Positions 46,212-57,373 of a stretch of 64,000 nt of DNA are shown one piece after another. A model generated the notes under the pieces. It saw only the letters and a program-made list of their open reading frames with translations. It ran no database searches and had not been told where the DNA came from. Every line of letters begins with the position of its first letter. Position 1 is the first letter of the stretch. The position numbers and the translations under genes are program-made. The stretch is from Oopsacas minuta (taxonomy: Eukaryota > Porifera > Hexactinellida > Lyssacinosida > Leucopsacidae): the NCBI GenBank assembly GCA_024704765.1, contig JAKMXF010000022.1:511055-575054 (forward strand), read 5' to 3'.

Positions 46212-47237
46212 TGTCTCTTCTCTCCTAGAAGAACATTGATCAAATTTTGAATATACTACGTGATTACTAACCGAATTGACAAATCATTCGAATATTTGAA
46301 TTGTATTCGAGAATCGCGTGAATTGGAATTTATTGATATTAAATAGAACCTGCACAATCCGATATTAGTTGGGAGTAGGGACAGAAATTATGTCGGATTA
46401 GCAAATTGTCGGCTCTACCCTGCCAGGCGTTCATTCGACAGTCAGATTATAGAGGTCTATAGGATTATACATGTATGTATAGGATTACGCAGGCTCCACT
46501 GTATTGTGTATTTGAAGGGTACAATTAAACTCCAATTTCATATAAGATAATACCAACTTTGGAATTTACGGCCTTGTAAGATATTTAAGATTAATCACAA
46601 AAGTAGAGTAACTATTCTGTGATCAAAAACTTTCCAAAGTTATACTTGTGTGATGTGTTACTGTAGCCTACTATTTGAAATTGGAGAAGATTCCTACATG
46701 CCACCAAATATTTCATATCACACGATATCACCAAGTGCTCTTAACATGCTTTCCAAGGAAAATTCAACGAGTACTGAATGAAATAGTACGTATCCAATAA
46801 TGTAGAGCTCTTCCTACTTTCCCAAATATAGAAATTGTACTTTCAACTTGACTTCATCAATACATTATTTGCATATTTAATTTATTATCATTTCATCAAT
46901 CCCTCGTCCGACCCCAATAATGCCCAAGTCATGCATTTCTTGTTATGAGATTGACTCACTGTTTTAACATTGCTAGATGTGATTATTAGCCAAAAGAACA
47001 TCGAAGCTAATATCGAATTTATGTAAAGTTGGATTATCTCTTCAATCTGTAATATCATTCCGATTGGGTTAGTATCAAATCTTATTATTATTTGTTGCAT
47101 TTTTCCAATGGTTATCAGTATACGCTCTGTTCTGTTCGAAATGGCGGTTCAAACTAATGAATGTCTAATCTAGTTCAATAAATAATTAGATTATATAATA
47201 CCGGTCAATATACGTGTTCTATTTCCTAATATTTGTA
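46212..47237. other. Intergenic between divergent receptor B and XRCC3
   Basis: About 1 kb separating two divergent genes, so it holds both promoters. It contains the MITE at 46346-46501; no other element recognised. Confidence 0.5.
46346..46501. mobile_element. pogo-like MITE, second family
   Basis: A 156 bp element flanked by TA on both sides. The left end is GAACCTGCACAATCCG. The right end, read in reverse, is CAGTGGAGCCTGCGTAATCC, an inverted repeat with mismatches. It lies about 130 bp upstream of the receptor B start codon and so may contribute to that 5' region. Confidence 0.65.
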
Positions 47238-48308
47238 ATGTCTGGGTCAGATCGATTGACTGGAGGTGAGCCAATTAAAATAGTTGCAGACTCATTGATA
47301 CAAACAGAAATAATCCAACAATTGAATAGTGCGGGCATTACAGATATTAAGGATATTATCCTTGGCTCCATTCCAGACATAGCTCGTAGATCTCGTCTCT
47401 CAGAATCTGAACTCAGAAGAATTAGACACAGTTTGAGTAAGAGAGTTTCGCTAAATTGTAACTTAGGAATCTCACTTAGCTTACTTACCCCTTCATCTAC
47501 TCTCCAAAACAAACTCAGCACTGGATCTGCTTGTCTAGACTCAGTCCTGGGAGGTGGTATTATCTACCCAGGTCTTGTAGAAATAGCTGGAGAGAGTGGA
47601 GCTGGAAAGACTCAGCTATGTCTACAACTTGCAATCAGTACTCAGTTGCCAGTTGAAATGAATGGAGTTGGTTCAGACAGGAGTATAGCTTACATATGCA
47701 CAGAAGATCATTTCCCTAGCATGAGATTCAAAGAACTAGTAGAAGCGAGATCTGCTCTACTCTATAAACACAGGCAAGTACCAGTTGATAAGAGTTTATT
47801 TGAAGAATTTAGTGATAGAGTATACATAGAGAAAGCAGATACATCATCTGGACTAGAACATTATTTAAATCGTTGGATACCAAAATTAGCAGCAGAAAAG
47901 AAGCTCGGAATAGTAATAGTAGACTCTATAGCCGGCGCTCTGAGAGATGAATTCATGGTTAATACCAATTCACTACGTACAGAGACTTTATGGAGAATAG
48001 CAAAGCTACTACGCTCTATTAGTTTCAATTATAATATCCCTGTTGTGTGTACTAATCAAGTTACAGCGAATATTGATAATAGCGATCTTAGTTCAAGAGG
48101 GCCGAATAAAGCAGCTCTCGGATTAATTTGGTCTAATGTATTGAATGAACGTTATGTTCTGTGTAAGAGAGAGGTTTTAAAGTTTGATATTGATGAATCA
48201 GAATGTTCTACTACAACAGAAAGACTATTCTCTGTTGAATTATCCTCTCATTTACCAAATATTACTTATTCTTATGTTATTAATGCTAAAGGTATTAAGT
48301 TAGTTTAA
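47238..48308 (+). CDS. XRCC3: XRCC3, RAD51 paralog
   Basis: Single-exon ORF. The ATG at 47238 (MSGSDRLTGG) is chosen because the upstream in-frame extension starts at a GTG. The product is 356 residues (human 346). N-terminal helices (about 20-70) precede the RecA/RAD51 core. Walker A is GESGAGKTQ (about 122-130), AYICTEDHFPSMR matches human VYICTEDAFPHKR, and Walker B is LGIVIVDSIAG. PVVCTNQVTANID and AALGLIWSNVLNERYVLCKRE correspond to human CINQVTE and ALGITWANQLLVRL. The end LPNITYSYVINAKGI matches LPPSSCSYTISAEGV. Family knowledge: XRCC3 pairs with RAD51C (CX3 complex) in homologous recombination and fork protection. Confidence 0.95.
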   Translation: MSGSDRLTGGEPIKIVADSLIQTEIIQQLNSAGITDIKDIILGSIPDIARRSRLSESELRRIRHSLSKRVSLNCNLGISLSLLTPSSTLQNKLSTGSACLDSVLGGGIIYPGLVEIAGESGAGKTQLCLQLAISTQLPVEMNGVGSDRSIAYICTEDHFPSMRFKELVEARSALLYKHRQVPVDKSLFEEFSDRVYIEKADTSSGLEHYLNRWIPKLAAEKKLGIVIVDSIAGALRDEFMVNTNSLRTETLWRIAKLLRSISFNYNIPVVCTNQVTANIDNSDLSSRGPNKAALGLIWSNVLNERYVLCKREVLKFDIDESECSTTTERLFSVELSSHLPNITYSYVINAKGIKLV

Positions 48309-48473
48309 ATTTATTTAAGATTTTAATATTACTATACTATCATACTATCAGATTATTACATTGAAACAATATTATAGGATCTGTACATATTTATGAATGT
48401 TGCACAAATGAAGAAATGCTACCAATTTGTGTATTATAGAATTATATATTAATCTGCAGTATTATGGATGTTA

Positions 48474-48626
48474 TTAGGTATTTTCGAAAAAATTAGACCA
48501 TTTTCCAAAGATTTTCTTAGTCTTACGACCGCGACCGGTTTGGATTAGCGAGGGTCTACGTATTTGAGTTGTAGGAGTATATACAACATACTCCTCCTCT
48601 TTTGAGAGAATAAGCTCCTTGAACAT
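48474..48626 (-). CDS. Possible small protein, 50 residues
   Basis: Minus-strand ATG at 48626 with 50 codons to TAA. The N terminus is acidic/hydrophobic (MFKELILSKEEEYVVYTPTT). The centre is strongly basic (GRGRKTKKIFGKW) and the end aromatic. The charge pattern and codon use look coding rather than random, but I recognise no family. It could equally be the last exon of a gene whose other exons I cannot see, or noise. Confidence 0.25.
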   Translation of the reverse strand: MFKELILSKEEEYVVYTPTTQIRRPSLIQTGRGRKTKKIFGKWSNFFENT

Positions 48627-48956
48627 GATCTAGTTGTTTACGGGGGTTGTCTTTCTCTTGTAAATATATGCAATAATGTTCCTAAAACAGATTACATATA
48701 GCTACCTCAGTAGAATCTTATTTGCTGTGCGAGTGCGTATCAACCAACTCAGCAATATTGTAATTATCAATAAGTCTTATCTTAGGTCATATCTGCTCTA
48801 GACTAAATTATAAACCTCAGTGAAAGGAAATATCTTTATACGTGGATATCTAACTGAATTAAAACTAGACGAAACTAGTTTACTAGATAACATGTTGTTA
48901 ATCTTTTTTCCTGTCTATTCGTAGAATTCTGACAAGATTAAGCCAAAATGAAATTA

Positions 48957-49124
48957 CAGCAAACTCCCATCATATCGAAGCTCAAGAGACCGCGATACTT
49001 ACTTTGATATAACTGATTACATTTATGTTACTTTGACGGTTTGGGACCATATTGGTACAATTTCAGACTTCGATATAAGCGGGCATTTAGATATATCCGT
49101 GTTCTATATAACGGGAGCTGACTG
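48957..49124. mobile_element. pogo/Tigger-like MITE, copy 2
   Basis: A 168 bp element flanked by TA (48955-48956 and 49125-49126). It starts CAGCAAACTCCCATCATATC and ends TATAACGGGAGCTGACTG. The interior shares TTTGACGGTTTGGGA and ATATATCCG with the copy at 7046-7216. Confidence 0.78.
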
Positions 49125-49202
49125 TATTTTAACATTTTAAATATGATCTTGCCAACTATGTTAAATTATGAAATCATTACAAAATTTACATTAAATAATG
49201 AG

Positions 49203-49557
49203 CAGGGCTGGATTCGGTTAGCCGGTTAACCGGTTAACCGCCACTACGTACAGTTAACCGCTATGAGAAAATATATTCGGTTAGCCAGAAATAGTATCAT
49301 TTTCACCTGTATATTCAGTGTTTCTAAGGTTTTGAGAGGTACGAAATTATATATACCCGAATTCCACAAGTTAAGTATTTATGAGTAGTTACATTTTAGG
49401 TCCGTTATCAAAAGATTTCAATAGTTTGTAAGTTACAATCGCATCAAGAATGCATATGAAATGATATTTATTGATATTTCCAAATTTAGCCACCAAACTT
49501 CGTTGATTAGATTTAGGAAAAATTGTAGCGGTAACCGGCTAACCAACCCCAGCCTTG
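49203..49557. mobile_element. hAT-type MITE with target duplication TAATGAG
   Basis: A 355 bp element. The left end is CAGGGCTGGATTCGGTTAG, then CCGGTTAACCG. The right end read in reverse is CAAGGCTGGGGTTGGTTAG, then CCGGTTACCG. The 7 bp TAATGAG flanks both sides (49196-49202 and 49558-49564). A CAGGGCTGG-type end is typical of hAT. The left arm carries tandem CGGTTAACCG palindromes. No coding capacity. Confidence 0.85.
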
Positions 49558-49649
49558 TAATGAGATAAATATTTAATTTCCTATATAAGTAACTCAATAT
49601 GTGAGTAACTTAAAATTTCAAGAATTAAAACACAAAAATTCATAATCAG

Positions 49650-51197
49650 TCATAATTCATTCCTCTCTACATGAGATCCTGGTACCTTGTCTCTCAATTT
49701 CTGACTTCTTCCACGAATATTCTCCTCAACAAGCAGGGCAGCGTTTTTCGCTGATATCAGTGACATCTCCATTGCACTAGCTGCCCACTCGATAGCATTA
49801 ATATAAATGAGTTTATCTTCCAACACAATCTGGGGAAAGCTCTGTCCAGGTTTGTATTTAGGATACGCATACCAGGACTTTGATACCACGGTTCTCCTAG
49901 ATAGAAACATGAGATCTAGATCACTCTCCAGCATGGGCTTTCTGGACCATATTTTCCATACTGTGTTATCATCATGTACCAAATATTTCGATACATCATC
50001 AGCGTTCACAACATCCACTGGTATTACCTTCTGAAGCGTTGAGAAATCGACTCGAGGGTTTACCAACTCAGTAGTTAGGATAGCGTCTGGCACTTGAGTA
50101 AGGTCTTCTAATCCAAAGAATTCTGGATTGATTCTTCCTTGTATGAATGTAGCTATCGTAACCTGAAATTCTCTATCAACAGGCTTACTCACTTTCTGTC
50201 TAAGCAATTCAAATTGTACGCCACTCAGTTCCAAAGGATGTGCTATTATGACAAAATCAAATTTGTTGTCTTGAGGGAGAGAAGGATCGCTTTCTAACGT
50301 GTCAATGACGTAATATATATCCGTTTCTTCCTTCAATTCCCTTACTCGGGTTACTGGTGTGTTGTGGAGAATTGCCTGAGATTCTTGTAGCATCTTCTCA
50401 GCTAGAACTTTGTTCCCACCTTGGATAGATCTGAGAGAATCTTGTAAAGACCCGCACAATGAAATCATGCCCACAAATCCATGCAAATTGCAATCCTGTC
50501 CATAATTTCCTCTATTTATGCCAGTGATTAATTCATCAGTCAACTCTTTAGGATAATTCTCGTTCTTCAGGAATGTAAATGTACTCATTTCAGTCATGTT
50601 TAGGAAAAAAGGATCGAGAGAAGTTAGAAACTCCGGTATAGTTTCGAATGTGTATCCATAAGCCTGATACTCATAAATAACTGTAAACTTGTCTAACATT
50701 GAAGATATATATGAAGGAATAAAGAAAAGCTTCATACCATATCTATACATCAGCTTGAAATATTTCAACAAAGGCCAGCCAGTATCAATATACGAGAATC
50801 CGCTCCCATCGTATATTCCCACCTTTGCATCTGGCTCGGAACGTCTCCGTAGACCGAAGTGATCTGATAGAGTCATCATGTAATGGTTAGAAATGTGGAA
50901 AACAGATCCTCCTGCTTCGTATTCACGTCCATCTACTTCCATAACGTGTGCTCTTCCGCCTATACTCTCGCCTTTCTGTTTGAACACATGTATGTCAGCT
51001 GCTAGTCTCTCGTGCAGGAAGTACGCAGCGCCAGTCCCACCCATCCCCGCACCTAGTATAGCTATACGAGGACGTCTGTTTGTTACCAGCTGATGTCCAC
51101 TACCAACCAATAACAAGACGATAGATAGGAGAACGATGTACTTCAATATTCTGTAGAATCCACTCTGTTTTTGTGTAATTTTGCTAGGATCACTCAT
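49650..51197 (-). CDS. PCYOX1: Prenylcysteine oxidase (FAD-dependent)
   Basis: The ORF is open further upstream, but the ATG at 51197 (MSDPSKITQKQ) gives the natural family start; the product is 515 residues (human PCYOX1 505). A membrane or signal-anchor helix lies at about 17-36 (LKYIVLLSIVLLLVGSG). The FAD-binding Rossmann motif AILGAGMGGTGAAYFLHERL follows at about 47-66, then GGRAHVMEVDGREYEAGGSVFHISNHYM. Mid-protein NRGNYGQDCNLHGFVGMISL and SIQGGNKVLAEKML match the family. Family knowledge: the enzyme is lysosomal and cleaves prenylcysteine from degraded prenylated proteins to free cysteine, an aldehyde and hydrogen peroxide. Single exon. PCYOX1 versus PCYOX1L cannot be separated. Confidence 0.93.
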   Translation of the reverse strand: MSDPSKITQKQSGFYRILKYIVLLSIVLLLVGSGHQLVTNRRPRIAILGAGMGGTGAAYFLHERLAADIHVFKQKGESIGGRAHVMEVDGREYEAGGSVFHISNHYMMTLSDHFGLRRRSEPDAKVGIYDGSGFSYIDTGWPLLKYFKLMYRYGMKLFFIPSYISSMLDKFTVIYEYQAYGYTFETIPEFLTSLDPFFLNMTEMSTFTFLKNENYPKELTDELITGINRGNYGQDCNLHGFVGMISLCGSLQDSLRSIQGGNKVLAEKMLQESQAILHNTPVTRVRELKEETDIYYVIDTLESDPSLPQDNKFDFVIIAHPLELSGVQFELLRQKVSKPVDREFQVTIATFIQGRINPEFFGLEDLTQVPDAILTTELVNPRVDFSTLQKVIPVDVVNADDVSKYLVHDDNTVWKIWSRKPMLESDLDLMFLSRRTVVSKSWYAYPKYKPGQSFPQIVLEDKLIYINAIEWAASAMEMSLISAKNAALLVEENIRGRSQKLRDKVPGSHVERNEL

Positions 51198-53032
51198 TGC
51201 CTGATATTTTAAAAAGATAGATCTTGTGAGGTGATTAAGAAACAGCAGATAACTACCTAGCTCCTTAGCATATATAAAATAGCATATATAAATCAAATGA
51301 AATTTCTCAGAAATATTTATACTATCAATGATAATTGTATATTTGGTAGTAACTAAGGTGAAAAGTAAATAGTTTGCGAATATTAAACAAAAGGAAAATC
51401 ATACTAAGCAAGCAAGGATAGACACATCGTAAACTCTTTTGTATTAAATTTCTTAGGAAGAGCCTCAATATTTATTGGTCTAATTCTCAAAGAATTTGCA
51501 GTAACATATCCCATTCATTTATTGTTTGTGAATACACTTTTGTACGTCAAATTAGAATTTCAAACTGAATTAGCTTAATTATGACCGGAGTAATATTAGG
51601 TACAAGGTCTCAAATGCTGATATAAGGAGAAATAAATTTGATTATGTTATACTGTAAACTTTCCTTATAATGAAGTGCTCAGGACTTTGTTTTCATTTCT
51701 TTTTAAGCGGAGTATGTTAAATGAACATTTGTTTGTAAAGTTATATCGATAATAATGCAAGTATTTAATCAAAGTTCGCAAATACGGATATTGTAACAAT
51801 AAGGTATCAAGTTATGCTAAATTTATTCAACTGGGGTTGTTATCAGCGGACTTCGTTATAACGCGCTGAAATTCAATAGCTTTTGGCCTAAAGGGGTAAC
51901 AAATCCCTTCGTTATAAGCTGAGTTTCGTTGTATCCAGCTTTGTTATAATGGGAGTTTACTATATATATATATTTACAATTGCTGAGGTCTACCAAATTT
52001 CCCAAAATTTCCTTACAGCACAGATTATGTCTAAGAAATTAGGGAAGTCCCTTGTAAAATGTGCATTTGAAATGTTAATCTGTCTTGTTGTATTATCTAG
52101 CTGACTTTGAATATTTTATTGATTAAATAATAATTCGATATGCGTACACATTAATATTTAATTTTCTACTTATATATGTGCATGAATATTATGACAACCC
52201 AAAAAAATGTAATGCCTAGAATTGAATTCATCCAAATGGGGTATCACGTTTAGAATTCCATATGAGTAGGAATATTTATGGTAGCACGCAATAATGAATA
52301 CAATTGATAAAATGTTCAGATCTACTTCCAAAGCTACAAAAGATTCGTGACCGAATAAACACATGTGCATTAAGGAATGTGAACACTTACAGAGGCATGT
52401 GTATCAAATTTAGAAATATTGCTGATACATTTGTTTAACAAATTAGAATAACGAGAACTATCATATGAAATAATCTCTGTGTGCCATGGCCATGACCGTA
52501 CAATTTAGCATTTGAATATTACACGGTGTTGTTATTGTGGTTTATGCAACCGCCAGAACATCACATATTGCTGTTAGCAATCTGTGAAAGAAGCATGAAA
52601 AGTTCAAATTCTTGAAGGCTAAATTACAAATACTCTTTTGTACAGTATTAATTAATTCCCACAAACTTATTGAATTTTCTAATCACTCATGTATTATAGC
52701 AGGAGAGTAGATAGGAGTGACATAGAAAGAAGAACCCAAAAATCCAGGGAGAGTGAAGATGCGGTTAGCAAGTAAAATTAATAGATAAACAGAAAATATA
52801 ATTCAAGGATAGTTGTTCCCATCCCTGGAAATTCACACCACCTGTTCCTCTCATGCACCACAATGTCCAAGTGTCATTAAGACCAAAGTAAATTGAAAGA
52901 TTAATCATTAAGCTATCACATTAATATACACTCTAACAAATATACAAAATATACTATTCTAGAAATATGCAAATAATCTAGAGTGTTGGCAACTCCTGTA
53001 AGAACACACCAATAAGAGCTGAGTTTGATAAA
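51198..53032. other. Intergenic; left part of the duplicated block from 51548
   Basis: From 51548 on, the sequence is nearly identical to 59527 onward. It contains a low-identity inverted pair rich in GTTATAA (about 51836-51956) and (TA)n near 51960. No gene recognised; this is 3' flank of the tubulin gene. Confidence 0.6.
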
Positions 53033-54443
53033 CTAGTATTCATTTGCATCGTCTCCTCCTTCATCAGCATCATCACCAGATCCAGTTACTTCAATATAGT
53101 CCTTCTCAAGAGCTGCTAAGTCATCTCTTGCATCGATGAATTCTCCCTCTTCCATTCCCTCACCAACATACCAGTGAACGAAAGCTCTCTTAGCGAACAT
53201 CATGTCGAACTTCTCATTTAATCGCTGCCAGACTGATACAATTGATGTGCTATTAGCCAACATGCAAACTGAGCGATCAATCTAAATGGTAATGAATAGA
53301 AATTACTATTATCCCCGTCAAAGTATATTTATTCATTTTTACCTTGGCCATGTCTCCTTGAGGGGGGATAACTGGGGGTTGCGAGTTGATCCCAACCTTG
53401 AACCCAGTTGGACACCATTCTACGAACTGAACTGAACTCAGTCCTTTGATGTGTTCAATGGACTGAGTAATATCTTTAGGCACTAGATCTCCTCTGTAGA
53501 GTAAACAACAAGCCATGTATTTCCCCTCTGAAGGGTTGCATTTGATCATCTGAGTATTCTTCTCGAAGCATTCCAGAGTCAGTTCTTTAGCAGAGAACAT
53601 GCTTTTGGCAGCCTTACTGCTTGATATTATAGGCGCATAGGATGAGAGAGGGTAGTGGATTCTAGGAAAGGGAACCAAATTTGTCTGAAATTCATTCAAA
53701 TCCACATTCAATTGACCTAAATAGAATAATTATCTATTAGTATGTATACTATTGAAATATAATTATTGCTAATATGCTCTGGTATCATAATACTGACCAG
53801 CAAATCTCAAAGATGCTGTGATGGAAGATACAATCTGACAGATCAGACGGTTGAGGTTTGTATAAGCTGGCCTCTCAATGTCCAAATTGTTCTTGCATAT
53901 GTCGTATATTGCTTCGTTATCGAAAAGGAAGCTACATGTAGCGTGCTCCAGTGTGGAGTGAGTTGTATGGATGGCATTGTATGGCTCCACTACTGCAGTA
54001 CTGACTTGAGGAGCTGGGTAAACAGCAAACTCTAGTTTGTCTTTTTTCCCATACTAAAGATACATATCAATTAATCATATAACAGCAATACAATTATACA
54101 AGTAATCGTTGATTCTGTATTACAAAATAACTTACTTCATTGTGCAGCTCGGACATGAGAAGACTAGTGAATCCTGATCCAGTGCCTCCTCCAAATGAAT
54201 GGAAGATTAGGAATCCTTGTAACACACTACACTGTTCAGTCAGTTTCTTAATCTGCTTCAATGCAGGCTCTTGCATGTTCCTACCAACTGTAAAGTTTCC
54301 ACGAGCGTAATTATTCGCTGCATCTTCCTTCCCCGAAATCAGTTGACTTGGGTGATACAGCTTGCGGTATGGCCCGCTTCGGATGTTGTCTGTTAAATGC
54401 AATCCAATTATAATACATTAATAGATAATTTCCAATTACTGTA
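51548..54443. repeat. Duplicated block, copy 1
   Basis: About 2.9 kb that recurs at 59527-63155 in direct orientation with only scattered differences, apart from one large insertion in copy 2. It begins CAAATTAGAATTTC in both copies. Homology stops in copy 2 where the mariner element begins. It carries alpha-tubulin exons 3-6 and the 3' flank. Confidence 0.93.
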
Positions 54444-55590
54444 TTTTATACAAGTAATGAATTAATTCTACTTTACTCACCTATAACTGAAGGTTCCAAG
54501 TCGATAAATACAGCTCGAGGTACGTACTGTCCAGTACCAACATTGCTGAAGAAAGTACTTAGTGATTCTTCTTTACCACCCATGGTATCTTCGGGTAGAC
54601 GTCCAGTGGGTTCTAGCCCATGTTCCAGACAGTATAATTCCCAACAAGACTCTCCAATCTGACAGCCGGCTTGTCCAATATGAATCGAGATTACTTCGCG
54701 CTACAAAATCAAAATCCATTTCATAAATTTTTAACAGTTTTTGATTTGATTTATTGTAAACCAATTAATAAACCAATTATTATGATTTAAGATTTCCCAG
54801 AATTAATCTATTGTTTCTGCTACATATATGCTATCATATTTGTGGACTGTTACACAATTCCAGACTTGTTATTTGAACCTAACCTATAGGACATCACTTG
54901 TATTTGCAAATGAACTATCTTGTGATATCCAACAACATCTCTGCCCATTCAACTTACTGGTAATTCTTACTCATGTATACATGTGTGATATTGTGAAGGA
55001 ATTATTATTATTATATTTCTATAATTGTAATTCTATAGCTAACATTAATAATTCCAGAATTCTAATATAATCTATGATGTCATATCTCAATTGTTGCTTG
55101 TCTGATTGTCCGTTGTCAAGGAAAGGAAAGCTGGTATGCAATTTTGAAATTCTCGCAAAACTATGTATTTATTGTATTTTTCAAGGAAGTAAATAGAATT
55201 CAATAAAACTGCACGAAATATATCGAACATGCTGAATCCGAATTTCCCATTTTCAAGTCTCATATTCGTAAATATATTGTTGTATTTATGAATATATAGT
55301 AGTAAACAAATTTCAAAATTGAGGTAGAATCATACTTTCAACGACTATACTGATATACTCGAGTATGCTGAGTGTTAATATTGTAAACAACATCAATTTT
55401 AATAAATCTCAATTATTGTTTGTCTGAGTATTTGTCCATTGAATACCTCGAGGCGCAATGTGACGAGTTCATCGCGAAGCGACCAGCCAAAGGTTCGTAA
55501 TTATTAAGTTCGAATCTTGTTAAAAAATAGTGATTTCTGGTGAATCGTATACAATTTGAGGTCAAATATTTTGTAAAACAAACTCACCAT
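53033..55590 (-). CDS. Divergent alpha-tubulin (6 exons)
   Basis: Exons on the minus strand: predicted ATG-only exon 55590-55588 (AAAATG then GTGAGT), then 54700-54481, 54389-54136, 54053-53798, 53716-53343 and 53281-53033. All junctions are in phase, giving 451 residues, the usual alpha-tubulin length. An intron right after the first Met is common in animal alpha-tubulin genes. Motifs: [16 protein letters not shown], the GTP loop GGGTGSGF, the catalytic Glu in [14 protein letters not shown], and [15 protein letters not shown]. The acidic tail ends NEY, so detyrosination is possible. Odd points: the Lys40 loop is shortened and lacks the acetylated Lys, and helix [13 protein letters not shown] and loop [11 protein letters not shown] diverge. 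This suggests a specialised isotype. Confidence 0.93.
55080..55325. repeat. Dispersed repeat, forward copy (in tubulin intron 1)
   Basis: It contains CGTTGTCAAGGAAAGGAAAG, CTATGTATTTATTGTATTTT, CAATAAAACTGCACG and ATATCGAACATGCTGAATC. The first of these recurs in reverse at 59344-59420, and the others in reverse at 57600-57740. It serves as an empty site for the hAT insertion at 57741. Confidence 0.65.
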
Positions 55591-56305
55591 TTTATTGATG
55601 AAATAATAAGTAAAGAATATCTTACAAGTAGCCAAGGATTGTAGAAATATTGTAATTCTACAATTGCCACTGTTTGTTCAGTATTTATATAAAACCCTAT
55701 ATTGGATTCTGTAGTATTCTCTCCATATATTATTATAATATCATAATACAAATTGAATCTATTAGCCTAGTGGCTAGCAACCCTTTATTGTCTGATATAT
55801 TATTCTCCGAATCCTAAAGTTCTATTGAATAGCTTCATAGTGTTCTCGCTGCCAGGCTCTGAACATTCCACAGCTTCACTAAATATATAGAATCCTATTT
55901 AATTACATTATACCATAAATGCAAAGGTTTTACACCTGTAATAATTATCACCTTATAAACATAATACTATTACAAAGCTAAAGTCTAAAATATGGATATA
56001 CAATTTGTCTCCAGGCATGTCCATTGGAATGTAGTTTCTTTATATTAATAATACATTCGAGGTAGTAATTAGAGTAACAATTAGTACAATTACAATCTAA
56101 GTTAATATAATTGTTGCAACCACAATGATCTAAAGGAATAAACTAAACTAATATTGCTTTTGAAAAGAAAGAGAAGTTCGATATTTTTCGTTTCGAGCTA
56201 TGTGTCTATTAATATTCATATAGGCGACTCGCTTGCAGTTTGGGGATCTCGGCCACTAAAATATTCCTTATCTTAAAACTGGAGACTATAATTTACTAAC
56301 TAAAC

Positions 56306-56587
56306 CAGTAAACCCTCGATTATCCCAAACAGCAGGAATCATGTTTAGTTTAGGAAAATTGTACAAATTTTTGGTGCTTCTGACTACTCTATTACTAGTC
56401 TTTTGAATGCTGTCGTGGTATTAGGCCTTATTGTCATTAATATACAGTAAATATACTAAATTTCAAAATCCAAATCTTCATGTATCATCCTGCAGTGAAT
56501 TTCATGCATCAAAATACACTATTTCAGTTATCCGAACAACATATTTGAAATTCAAAGACGAAGGTTCGGATAATCGATGGTGTACTG
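56306..56587. mobile_element. pogo-like MITE, third family
   Basis: A 282 bp segment starting CAGTAAACCCTCGATTATCC and ending GGATAATCGATGGTGTACTG, which are near-perfect inverted repeats. No clear TA duplication at both ends was seen, so the superfamily is tentative. Confidence 0.6.
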
Positions 56588-57373
56588 ACTGCAAATATCA
56601 TCCCAATAGCTACTCCAGGAGTCAATTTCTCATGGAATTAATGAATGAATTACTAACTAGAAGTTAAATAACCCAGGATACATACAATCACTTTTCTGAA
56701 TATTTGTGTTCATAACTAGACTGCACGTAGTAAATATTCCAATGGATAACAACATAATTGCTCCTAGTTCGATATTCTCCACATTTATCAATTAGCCATT
56801 TTAAAATATGGCTGTTATAGACAGGGGTGATGCCAACATATACTGTTGAATTATATCTTTGATGAGTTCTGAGGAATAATATCTGATGATTTTGAATAAT
56901 TGAAAGGTTCAGCTCTCTATTATTTGGGGCTAGTAATTCAGTTTGTGGGGTTTAGTCCCTCTAGGCCCCGTCTCATACATATACGAGTATAGATCCTTGA
57001 ATAAGTAATGTTTCTTATCAAAAATATATCATTCGTTTATTTCTGTTTATAAATATGACAAACAAACCTTTGATTTATTACTTAAATACGCCCCCAAATG
57101 GGCAGTAAATTTATGATAAATTTATGTTTGTTTAATGCTCTCATATTAATGAGTGTTGAGTACGTAAGTGTACTATTCCGTATATTTATTAACTGTAGTC
57201 TGAGGCAAATCTTCGGATATTATTCCATTTTAAATTTCATACGCACTTTTGAGTTGATCTTACAAAATAATTCAATAATATACATTGCATATATGTATAT
57301 TTGTGAATTACATTGTTCTAAATATATCTATATTTTAATACTCAATGGGGCCGTCAATTTGGATAATAATGGA

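Larger units (their letters stand above)
48309..49649. other. Intergenic with a small ORF and two MITEs
   Basis: 1.3 kb between convergent XRCC3 and prenylcysteine oxidase. It holds a 50-codon minus-strand ORF (48474-48626), a pogo-like MITE (48957-49124) and a hAT-like MITE (49203-49557). Confidence 0.6.

Noticed and set aside
11352-48308. A DNA-repair gene cluster (FANCD2, XPD, XRCC3)
   Set aside because: The genes are on different strands, separated by unrelated genes and tens of kb; chance co-location is the simpler reading.
51836-51956. GTTATAA-rich inverted pair as a MITE
   Set aside because: Inverted similarity is weak and the flanks are ambiguous; it is kept only as a note in the spacer entry.
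52170-52370. 66-codon minus-strand frame, also present at 60149-60349
   Set aside because: Its conservation is explained by the block duplication; it shows no recognisable protein features and lies in the tubulin 3' flank.
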